Source: Candidatus Methylomirabilis sp. (GTDB lineage Bacteria; DYJV01). From it: a stretch of 5,655 bases of DNA. The notes below the pieces were generated by a model, which saw nothing but the letters and a program-made list of their open reading frames with translations, was not told the DNA's origin and searched no databases. Positions 1 through 5,244 of this stretch are shown one piece after another. The position numbers and the translations under genes were made by a program. Within the stretch, counting starts at the first letter, position 1. Each line of letters starts with the position of its first letter. The stretch covers positions 1 through 5,655 of the forward strand of contig DYJV01000100.1 of NCBI GenBank assembly GCA_020722945.1. Reading direction: 5' to 3'.

Positions 1-2
1 CA

Positions 3-19
3 CCCCTTGAGTAGAGGGG
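3..19. terminator. Small hairpin beyond the typA stop, possible terminator
   Basis: CCCCT at 3-7 pairs with AGGGG at 15-19, and a T-G wobble (8/14) can add a sixth pair, leaving a five-base loop. Read on the plus strand it is followed, after 13 bases, by a run of eight T at 33-40. That gap is too long for a textbook intrinsic terminator. Read on the minus strand it lies 32 bases beyond the typA stop, but the bases where a U-tract would fall are outside the window. It could end typA, end a plus-strand gene to the left, or do neither. Confidence 0.3.
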
Positions 20-50
20 AATTAATTCATAATTTTTTTTAAAAGTAAGT

Positions 51-1886
51 TTAGCTGCTTCTTTTTTTGGAGCTTGAATTTTGTCTTTCTGATGATGATA
101 GAACAGCTTTTCTTATCCTTATTGTTTTGGGAGTGATCTCAACTAATTCATCATCTGCTATAAAATGGAGAGCTTGTTCTATTGTAAATGGTTGAACAGG
201 TTTTAATATTATATTTTCATCTTTTCCTGAAGCTCTCATATTTGTAAGCTTCTTCTCCTTGCAAGGATTAACTATCAAGTCTCCAAGCTTATTATACTCA
301 CCAATTACCATCCCTTCATAGACTTCGACTCCGGGATTGATAAACAATCTCCCCCTTGCTTCAAGATGGAATAGACCGTAAGCTACGCTTTTTCCGCTTC
401 TGTCAGAAACAAGAGAACCAGTAAATCTAACAGGAAAATCCCCCCGATACTCATCATAACCTTTAAAATAAGTGTTTAAAATACCTGTTCCTTTTGTATC
501 GGAGAGAAATTCATCTCTAAAACCTATCAATCCCCTTGATGGGACATAAAACTCCATTCTTACCCGGCCTGTCCCTTTGTTGTTCATTGTTATGAGCTGA
601 CCCTTTCTTATAAGCAGTTTTTCAGTAACTATACCTGAAAAAGACTCTTCGCAATCTATGTAAAGATGCTCTATTGGTTCAAAATTTTTACCATTAATTT
701 TTTTGATTATAACTTTTGGTCTTCCAACAGCAAACTCAAAACCCTCTCTTCTCATAGATTCAATGAGGATAGCAAGTTGAAACTCTCCACGACCCTTTAC
801 GATAAAAGAGTCTTTCTCCTCAGATTCTTCAATTTTGATGGCAATATTTTTGAGTGTTTCTTTAATTAGTCGCTCCTTAATTTTTTTTGACTGAACAATT
901 TTCCCCTCTCTTCCTGATAGTGGAGAGGTATTTATTGTAAATTTCATAGAAACAGTAGGCTCATCAACATGAATTCGTTTTAATGGTTTGGGATTTTCAG
1001 CAGTTGCGATAGTATCTCCTATCTTAACATCCTCTATCCCCGATATTAGTATAATATCACCCGGCTCTGCACTTTTTATCTCAGATAACTCTACCCCTTT
1101 ATACGATTGTATCTTTGTAACTTTAAGGGGGGTGGTATTGAGCTCTTCATTTATACATACGAGATTTTCGTTACCTTTTATGCTTCCATTAAAAACTTTG
1201 CCTATTGCAAGTCTTCCAAGATAATCTGAATATCCGAGATCTGATACAAGCATCTGAAAAGGTTCATTCTCAATATACGATGGACCAGGGATATCCTCTA
1301 TTATTGTTTCAAAAAGGAGTGTAAGATCGCTATCAGGATCAGACATACTCTTTTTTACAATACCTTGCTTGCCGATAGCATAAAGTGTAGAAAATTCTAT
1401 CTGCTGTTCATTTGCATCAAGGTCAAAAAAAAGCTCATATATCTCATCAAGAACTTCTTCAACTCGTGCATCTTTTCTGTCAATTTTGTTGATAACAACT
1501 ATTACTTTAAGCCCAAGTGAGAATGCTTTGTGTAGGACAAATCTTGTTTGTGGAAGTGGACCCTCTGATGCGTCTACAAGTAAAATTGCTCCGTCAGCCA
1601 TAAATAGTGCTCGCTCCACTTCACCGCCAAAATCAGCATGCCCGGGAGTATCAATTATGTTTATTTTGCAACCTTTCCACATTATTGAGCAATTTTTGGC
1701 AGCAATGGTTATTCCTCGCTCCCTTTCGAGATCCATGCTATCCATCAATCTCTCTTGAACTTCCTGATTCTCTCTGAAAAGACCACTAAATTTGAACATA
1801 CTATCTACAAGGGAAGTTTTCCCATGGTCAACATGTGCAATAATAGCTATATTTCTTAGGTTACTGTTGTTTAAAACTTTTTTCAC
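51..1886 (-). CDS. typA: Translational GTPase TypA/BipA
   Basis: TypA (BipA) is a ribosome-binding GTPase of the EF-G/LepA superfamily. It acts in the cytoplasm in 50S assembly and in growth under cold or other stress. The 611-residue product has the usual family length. Visible GTPase motifs are G1 AHVDHGKT (17-24), switch I ERERGITI (53-60), G3 DTPGH (78-82) and G4 NKID (132-135). The middle holds the EF-G-like beta-barrel and domain III/V region. The C-terminal part carries the TypA hallmarks PSRGLIGFR, LTNMRASGKDE and DDELVEITPKTIRIRK, with a Ser/Lys-rich tail. The residue before DLERERG in switch I is Met, giving DSMDLERERG, whereas many TypA proteins have Asn. From memory the Met form is also typical of LepA, but the C-terminal motifs make this TypA. 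The start is GTG at 1884-1886, supported by AAGGAG (minus strand, 1894-1899) seven bases upstream. The gene is downstream of recR on the same strand, with a 278-bp gap and its own candidate promoter, so it is probably transcribed alone. Confidence 0.97.
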   Translation of the reverse strand: MKKVLNNSNLRNIAIIAHVDHGKTSLVDSMFKFSGLFRENQEVQERLMDSMDLERERGITIAAKNCSIMWKGCKINIIDTPGHADFGGEVERALFMADGAILLVDASEGPLPQTRFVLHKAFSLGLKVIVVINKIDRKDARVEEVLDEIYELFFDLDANEQQIEFSTLYAIGKQGIVKKSMSDPDSDLTLLFETIIEDIPGPSYIENEPFQMLVSDLGYSDYLGRLAIGKVFNGSIKGNENLVCINEELNTTPLKVTKIQSYKGVELSEIKSAEPGDIILISGIEDVKIGDTIATAENPKPLKRIHVDEPTVSMKFTINTSPLSGREGKIVQSKKIKERLIKETLKNIAIKIEESEEKDSFIVKGRGEFQLAILIESMRREGFEFAVGRPKVIIKKINGKNFEPIEHLYIDCEESFSGIVTEKLLIRKGQLITMNNKGTGRVRMEFYVPSRGLIGFRDEFLSDTKGTGILNTYFKGYDEYRGDFPVRFTGSLVSDRSGKSVAYGLFHLEARGRLFINPGVEVYEGMVIGEYNKLGDLIVNPCKEKKLTNMRASGKDENIILKPVQPFTIEQALHFIADDELVEITPKTIRIRKAVLSSSERQNSSSKKRSS

Positions 1887-1923
1887 TTAAAAACTCCTTT
1901 TGGGAAAATTTATAAAGAATTTG

Positions 1924-1950
1924 AGTATAACATTCTGATATTTTTGTAAA
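1924..1950 (-). promoter_or_regulatory. Extended -10 promoter for typA
   Basis: On the minus strand a TATACT -10 element (plus-strand 1924-1929) is preceded by TG plus one base (1930-1932), an extended -10 arrangement. A TTTACA -35-like hexamer lies at 1945-1950. The spacer is 15 bp, shorter than the ideal 17, which an extended -10 can tolerate. The -10 lies 37 bp upstream of the typA GTG, giving a short leader containing the AAGGAG site. Confidence 0.5.
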
Positions 1951-2164
1951 CCTTAAAATATTTAATTTGAATAGAAGTGCAATCTGACTTTAAAACAGTA
2001 TTAATTATTTGTGATTATATTTAGGATGATATAAATATTTTACCAAATCAGTGATTAATGTAGATATTGTCCAAATAAGACATTGGAATTTTGAATAAGA
2101 ATAATTACCCCTTTTATTTAGTTTATTTTTAGCTTTGGATGTAAATATTTAGTTTTAACTCTTA

Positions 2165-2782
2165 TTACTTTATTTTACTTCTATTTTTGAATGCCTGAGA
2201 TAGTGTAAGTGGGTCAACATACTCTATTTCACTACCTATTGGGATACCTATCCCTATTCTTGAGATATTAATATTTTTGTCAAGCTTCTGCTCGATATTT
2301 TGGATAATGTAAGATGCTGTGGCATTACCTTCAGATGTAGGATTGGTGGCAATAATCAACTCTTTTATGTCACTATTTGCTACTCTGTTGATTAGCTCCT
2401 TTATTTTGATATTTTGAGGGTTGACTCCATCTATTGGTGAGAGAGCTCCATGTAAAATATGGTAATGCCCCTTAAATTCACCTGTATTCTCTATCCTATA
2501 CATATCTACTACATTTTCTACAACACATACTGCAAATGGGTCTCTTTTTGGATTTTTGCATATTTCACAAATATCTCCAGTTGAAAAGTTGAAACATTTT
2601 TTGCAGAAGGTGATATTTTTTTTGAGGTTAATAATAGAGTTTGCAAGGTTGAGTGCATTGGTATTGTCAGAGTTTATAAGGAAAAAAGTAAGTCTCATAG
2701 CAGTTTTGTAGCCTATACCTGGCAGTTTTGAGAGATTGGCTATGACATCTTTTATAATTTGAGGATAAAAATTGTTTTCCAA
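2165..2782 (-). CDS. recR: Recombination mediator protein RecR
   Basis: RecR works with RecO (and RecF) to load RecA onto SSB-coated single-stranded DNA during gap repair. It forms a ring-shaped clamp in the cytoplasm. The 205-residue product matches the usual length of about 200. Seen in order: the helix-hairpin-helix region with LPGIGYKTAMR (20-30); a zinc-finger Cys quartet at residues 60, 63, 72 and 75; and the Toprim domain from about VCVVEN (85-90), with the conserved acidic Glu89. After these comes GHYHILHGALSPIDGVNP, matching the family G-x-YHVLgG-x-SP-DG-P motif. The start is TTG at 2780-2782, chosen because AGG lies five bases upstream on the minus strand and the N-terminus aligns with known RecR; no ATG fits. 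In many bacteria recR follows dnaX and ebfC (ybaB), but here it is divergent from a phosphatase gene and upstream of typA. No clear terminator follows it. Confidence 0.97.
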   Translation of the reverse strand: MENNFYPQIIKDVIANLSKLPGIGYKTAMRLTFFLINSDNTNALNLANSIINLKKNITFCKKCFNFSTGDICEICKNPKRDPFAVCVVENVVDMYRIENTGEFKGHYHILHGALSPIDGVNPQNIKIKELINRVANSDIKELIIATNPTSEGNATASYIIQNIEQKLDKNINISRIGIGIPIGSEIEYVDPLTLSQAFKNRSKIK

Positions 2783-2791
2783 AGAAACCTT

Positions 2792-2821
2792 TTGTAATTT
2801 AGGAGTTGTATTTTTTATATA
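2792..2821 (+). promoter_or_regulatory. Candidate promoter for the histidine phosphatase gene
   Basis: TTGTAA (2792-2797) and TATATA (2816-2821) are 18 bp apart on the plus strand. The TATATA overlaps the minus-strand -10 proposed for recR, so the two divergent genes may share an AT-rich core and compete for polymerase. This is inferred from consensus matching in an AT-rich background only. Confidence 0.3.
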
Positions 2822-2843
2822 AATATTTTAAGTATCATTACAA
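2814..2843 (-). promoter_or_regulatory. Candidate recR promoter
   Basis: On the minus strand TTGTAA (plus-strand 2838-2843) and TATAAA (2814-2819) are separated by 18 bp, a reasonable sigma-70 arrangement. The -10 lies 31 bp upstream of the TTG start. The region is very AT-rich, so chance matches are likely. Confidence 0.4.
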
Positions 2844-2871
2844 TAAAAATGACAAAGAGTAAATAATTTTC

Positions 2872-3492
2872 ATGAAACTTTTTCTTTTCAGGCACACTCA
2901 AACTGTCAATACAGTTGATGGAATTTTTAGATATAATGGACACTGTGATGTTGATGCCACAATAGATGGATTAAAGATATTTTACTTTTACAAAGATATA
3001 CTTGCTGATCAAAATATCAGGGCAATATATTCAAGTGATCTTATAAGAGCTATAAAGGGTGGAAAAATATTATCAGAACTTCTTCAGATTCCACTTTATA
3101 CTTCATATGAGCTCAGAGAGATAAAACAGGGAGTTTGGGAAGGATTAAGCTATGACGAAATAATGGATAGATACCCTGATGAAGCGAAGATGAAGTTTGC
3201 TGATTATGTCAATTTTAGGGTTGAAGGTGCTGAAAATCTTATAGATGCTTCAGTTAGGGTTAATAGCTTTATTGAGAGGCTTTACAAAAAGCATAAAGGT
3301 GAAGCTGTTACTATTGTTGCTCATGGCGGTATCAATACTCTGATTATACTTAAAGCATTAAATATGGAGCTTAAAGATTTTTTTAGGATAAAGCAAGATT
3401 TTGGATGTATGAATGAGATAGATTACTTTGATGATTTTTCAAAACTATTGAAACTAAATTACACACCTTTTTATAGGCAAGAGTATAAATAA
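2872..3492 (+). CDS. Histidine phosphatase family protein (phosphoglycerate mutase-like, CobC-like)
   Basis: The product is a cytoplasmic member of the histidine phosphatase superfamily (branch 1), which moves phosphate through a phosphohistidine intermediate. The 206 residues carry the expected catalytic set: Arg7-His8 in LFRHTQT (nucleophile His8), Arg59 in SSDLIRA, Glu83 in LREIKQGVWEG (proton donor), and His151 in VAHGG. The usual RHGET is RHTQT here, a variation tolerated in the family. Length and motif spacing fit the alpha-ribazole phosphatase (CobC) and small phosphatase group. No cobalamin gene is present nearby, so the substrate cannot be assigned. The ATG at 2872 has only a weak, distant ribosome-binding site (AAAGAG, about 13 bases upstream), but the RH motif fixes the N-terminus closely. 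It is divergent from recR, with 89 bp between the starts, and convergent with the outer-membrane gene. Confidence 0.92.
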   Translation: MKLFLFRHTQTVNTVDGIFRYNGHCDVDATIDGLKIFYFYKDILADQNIRAIYSSDLIRAIKGGKILSELLQIPLYTSYELREIKQGVWEGLSYDEIMDRYPDEAKMKFADYVNFRVEGAENLIDASVRVNSFIERLYKKHKGEAVTIVAHGGINTLIILKALNMELKDFFRIKQDFGCMNEIDYFDDFSKLLKLNYTPFYRQEYK

Positions 3493-3530
3493 GAAGAGAG
3501 AAATGTAGCTTTCTCTCTTCTTAATTTTTA
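3491..3530 (+). terminator. Rho-independent terminator after the phosphatase gene
   Basis: A perfect 13-bp stem pairs 3491-3503 with 3510-3522 around a six-base loop (TGTAGC), followed by AATTTTTA. The left arm starts at the second base of the TAA stop codon, so termination occurs right at the end of the gene. Read on the minus strand the hairpin is followed by TTATTTAT, so it may also stop transcripts arriving from the convergent gene that ends at 3611. Confidence 0.85.
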
Positions 3531-3610
3531 AGTAGATGATTAGCAAAATAATAAAATCCACTTTTTCTACAAAATTTTACAACTTCTATTTTAACATTTA
3601 TACGATTTTC

Positions 3611-4366
3611 TTAAAAAGAAGCACTTATTGCCACTCCTCCGTAAAGATTATCATTGCTTTCGTAAGCTTTTTCATCTCTAAGCCCGCTATCAACAATTGA
3701 TGAGAAAGTGATAAAAGGTTTGATTTTAAAATGTTTATTAAGAGCAAAAGTTACATTTGCACCCAGATTAAAGTCAACAAGTCCACCATTGCTGTTTCCA
3801 AAGTAGCCTTCATTAAAATCAGAACTTCCATATCCGATAGAGGATGAGAGATTTAATGCTACTTCTTTTGATATTTCAAAACTATGGCTAACTCCGAAAT
3901 TACCGTAAAGCCCGTGTATATTGTCAATGTCGTAATATAAACTCAATGTAGGTGATAAAATGGTGCCCAATCCCAATGCAACAAATGCTTCATAGGTTGA
4001 AGAAAGTCCTGTATTTGGGAATGAGTAATTGATGATACCGCCTGTAAAATTGAGAAGTTCATAACTGTATGAATAGCTCAATGTAAGATCTATCTCTGTG
4101 AATCTTCCACTTTGATCTCCATAACCAGCTTCTTTTCCATAATCTGTGGTATCCATGTTACCCCATGTATTGAATGAAAAAGATCCTACTTTTGCTGTAA
4201 CTGAAGGCTGAAGAACAAAATCTTTATTTACTTCCATCCCTCTCCATATATATTTAGTTACACCTGCCAATTCAGCATCAACTCCTACACTGATCTCTGC
4301 TCTCAATAAAAAAGGCACTGTTAGTAAAGCAATTGCCAAAACTAAAATTCTGAAATTTTTTTTCAT
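3611..4366 (-). CDS. Outer-membrane beta-barrel protein, TorF/Gcw_chp-like putative porin
   Basis: The 251-residue product has a clear Sec signal peptide: a basic start MKKNFR, a hydrophobic core at about 7-21, and probable cleavage after LLRA (Ala23). The mature part is rich in alternating polar/hydrophobic strands with aromatic girdle residues (for example LTLSYSYSY and SLYYDI). It ends in GGVAISASF, with the terminal Phe typical of proteins inserted by the Bam complex. Near the mature N-terminus, GVTKYIWRGMEVN resembles the Y-(V/I)-(F/W)-RG motif of the TorF/Gcw_chp family of putative outer-membrane proteins. That family's function is poorly known, so porin is a family label, not a demonstrated role. 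There is no lipobox cysteine. The ATG start at 4364-4366 is supported by a strong GGGGGAG ribosome-binding site (minus strand, 4371-4377) four bases upstream. The gene stands alone and faces the phosphatase gene. Confidence 0.8.
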   Translation of the reverse strand: MKKNFRILVLAIALLTVPFLLRAEISVGVDAELAGVTKYIWRGMEVNKDFVLQPSVTAKVGSFSFNTWGNMDTTDYGKEAGYGDQSGRFTEIDLTLSYSYSYELLNFTGGIINYSFPNTGLSSTYEAFVALGLGTILSPTLSLYYDIDNIHGLYGNFGVSHSFEISKEVALNLSSSIGYGSSDFNEGYFGNSNGGLVDFNLGANVTFALNKHFKIKPFITFSSIVDSGLRDEKAYESNDNLYGGVAISASF

Positions 4367-4475
4367 TTTTCTCCCCCTTATACATATTTAAGATATTTTA
4401 ATAATGCACAAATGTTACCAAAAGATATTTTTATTATTTTAATAGTTATATCAACATGTTGCCCTTTAACGAGAG

Positions 4476-4512
4476 TAATAGTTGAGTGATACTATTATGT
4501 GCTAATTTTTTT
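4476..4512 (+). repeat. Inverted repeat followed by a T-run
   Basis: TAATAGT (4476-4482) and ACTATTA (4491-4497) are perfect complements around an eight-base loop, and a G-T pair can extend the stem by one. Seven T residues follow at 4506-4512, eight bases after the stem. The stem is all A-T except one pair, so it would be a weak terminator. It could equally be an operator. Confidence 0.3.
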
Positions 4513-4567
4513 GAGAACTTTTATTAATAGTTTTTAATATTTTGAAATAAAAGATTTTTAGATTATT

Positions 4568-4603
4568 TGATACAATGTCATCAAAAAATACATATATGTA
4601 TCA
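4568..4603. promoter_or_regulatory. Palindromic operator-like site over a possible promoter
   Basis: ATACATATATGTAT at 4588-4601 is a perfect 14-bp palindrome. TGATACA (4568-4574) and TGTATCA (4597-4603) form a second, wider inverted repeat sharing the same right arm. TTGATA (4567-4572) and TACATA (4589-4594), 16 bp apart, could be -35 and -10 hexamers with the palindrome over the -10. Such an arrangement would suit a repressor, but no regulator gene is in the window and AT-rich DNA makes palindromes common. Confidence 0.3.
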
Positions 4604-4656
4604 TTTCTATCTTTGATTAATGTAAAGAAAAATAAATTTAAGGAGATATTGGGGAA

Positions 4657-4698
4657 ATGACTTATTTAAAGTTATATTTTGAGAAAAAACTACCCTAA
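4657..4698 (+). CDS. Possible 13-residue peptide ORF, unrecognised
   Basis: An ATG at 4657 opens a frame encoding MTYLKLYFEKKLP before TAA. AAGGAG (4640-4645) lies 11 bases upstream, with GGGGA (4651-4655) closer, and the promoter-like hexamers at 4567-4594 are in position to transcribe it. The peptide is not recognised. It may be a leader peptide, the remnant of a lost gene, or a chance ORF. The Shine-Dalgarno match in such AT-rich DNA is the only positive sign. Confidence 0.18.
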   Translation: MTYLKLYFEKKLP

Positions 4699-4765
4699 AA
4701 ATAAAATTCCATGTCAATGCTGATTTATGCAATACTCTTTAAATGCCAATATATACCAGAGCAGT

Positions 4766-4790
4766 ATTATCTCTTCTGATAATCATTAGA
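4766..4790. promoter_or_regulatory. Fur-box-like inverted element
   Basis: ATTATC (4766-4771) and GATAAT (4778-4783) are perfect inverted repeats, and GATAATCATTA (4778-4788) matches the right half of the Fur consensus. Aligning 4772-4790 to the classical 19-bp box gives 13 matches of 19. In the 6-1-6 view, GATAAT-C-ATTAGA matches 10 of 12. No good promoter or start codon lies next to it, and the nearest candidate gene start is more than 250 bp downstream, so function is doubtful. Confidence 0.22.
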
Positions 4791-4841
4791 GAGCTGTTTT
4801 TCTATTTAGTTATTTTAACAAATGCTTTTATGAGAAAACTT

Positions 4842-4868
4842 ATAAAAACAGATCAGTAATGTTTTTAT
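4842..4868 (+). repeat. 8-bp inverted repeat in the long intergenic region
   Basis: ATAAAAAC (4842-4849) pairs perfectly with GTTTTTAT (4861-4868) around an 11-base loop. The loop contains ATCAG, which can alternatively pair with CTGAT just downstream (4871-4875), so two mutually exclusive folds are possible. There is no other sign of a riboswitch. Confidence 0.25.
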
Positions 4869-5043
4869 GGCTGATTAGATAACAGATATAGAATGTATAA
4901 TGAATATTTTAAATAATCTTATAAATAAAAAAGTTATATTTCGATGTTGACAAAGAATAAGTAAATATAGTAACTCACCTACTATATGGATATTTAACAG
5001 TCAATCGTATGATTGGTAGTTATCTGCTAAGAGGTGGTTATAA

Positions 5044-5190
5044 ATTACTAAAAATAAATCATCATCAAAAGCAGTAATAAAAACTTACTACACTTTATTT
5101 TTCTTGTTAGGCTTTTTTGGACATACTATTGCCAAAGATGATAAGTTTTTGGAATTACAAGCAAAGTGTTACCTACGCAATGAAAGATAA
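5044..5190 (+). pseudogene. Signal-peptide-like 48-codon frame lacking a standard start, possible gene remnant
   Basis: A frame open from a TAA at 5041-5043 to the TAA at 5188-5190 encodes a signal-peptide-like sequence. It has a Lys/Ser-rich start (ITKNKSSSKAVIK), a hydrophobic core YYTLFFLLGFFG (about residues 15-26), a cleavage-like HTIA-KDD, then KFLELQAKCYLRNER. GAGGTGG at 5031-5037 is well placed for initiation six bases later at ATT (5044), but ATG, GTG and TTG are all absent from the frame. ATT is used as a start very rarely, so the simplest reading is that an ATG was lost by a single change. The stop is immediately followed by the GAGGT site of the next frame, and the PAS-domain gene lies about 50 bp on. 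It may be the exported or anchored N-terminus of an ancestral membrane sensor, now separated from its PAS part, or an independent small protein. Confidence 0.35.
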
Positions 5191-5199
5191 GAGGTAACG

Positions 5200-5244
5200 A
5201 TGTTTATTGATTTGGTTCACAATATCTGGTGGGGGGGGATATAG
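5200..5244 (+). CDS. 14-codon upstream frame ending after a G8 run
   Basis: The ATG at 5200 has the best ribosome-binding site near the sensor gene: GAGGT at 5191-5195, four bases upstream. As written it encodes MFIDLVHNIWWGGI and stops at TAG (5242-5244), whose last G is the first base of the GTG that opens the PAS frame. With nine G instead of eight in the run at 5231-5238 the frame would read on as ...WWGGDIVDIIKLKN into the PAS protein. It is therefore either the true N-terminus of the sensor with a phase-off or erroneous homopolymer, or a short leader ORF coupled to it. Confidence 0.35.
   Translation: MFIDLVHNIWWGGI
5231..5238 (+). repeat. Poly-G tract (G8) at the sensor 5' end
   Basis: Eight consecutive G residues sit between the well-supported ATG at 5200 and the PAS-coding frame, in otherwise AT-rich DNA. 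Poly-G runs of this length inside 5' coding regions are classic sites of slipped-strand phase variation, and are also common places for base-count errors. The frame consequence is exact: G8 stops at 5242, while G9 (or G6) joins ATG 5200 to the PAS frame. Confidence 0.6.

Larger units (their letters stand above)
4381..5043. other. Long AT-rich intergenic region without a substantial gene
   Basis: No long ORF, tRNA or recognisable structured RNA family is visible. GC is very low in places (8 of 60 bases at 4501-4560). Seen here are a 7-bp hairpin (4476-4497), a 14-bp palindrome (4588-4601), a 13-codon ORF with a Shine-Dalgarno site (4657-4698), a Fur-box-like element (4766-4790), an 8-bp hairpin (4842-4868) and a 5-bp hairpin (5002-5015). 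The promoter of the minus-strand outer-membrane gene should lie at the left end, but no convincing hexamer pair stands out. The stretch may be decayed coding DNA or a long regulatory leader for the sensor gene. Confidence 0.6.

Noticed and set aside
666-1758. Three plus-strand ORFs (666-869, 988-1224, 1486-1758)
   Set aside because: All lie antisense inside typA, whose motifs cover the region without a break.
1887-2164. Hidden gene or terminator between recR and typA
   Set aside because: No frame with a start and ribosome-binding site of useful length and no strong GC-rich hairpin. Only the typA promoter region is supported.
4947-4971. Consensus TTGACA followed by TATAGT as a sensor-gene promoter
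   Set aside because: The spacer is only 13 bp, too short for sigma-70, and no better -10 lies 16-18 bp downstream. It could still be half of a different arrangement.
4381-5199. Cyclic-di-GMP or other riboswitch ahead of the signalling gene
   Set aside because: None of the conserved core sequences of the common riboswitch classes could be found by eye; only generic AT-rich hairpins are present.
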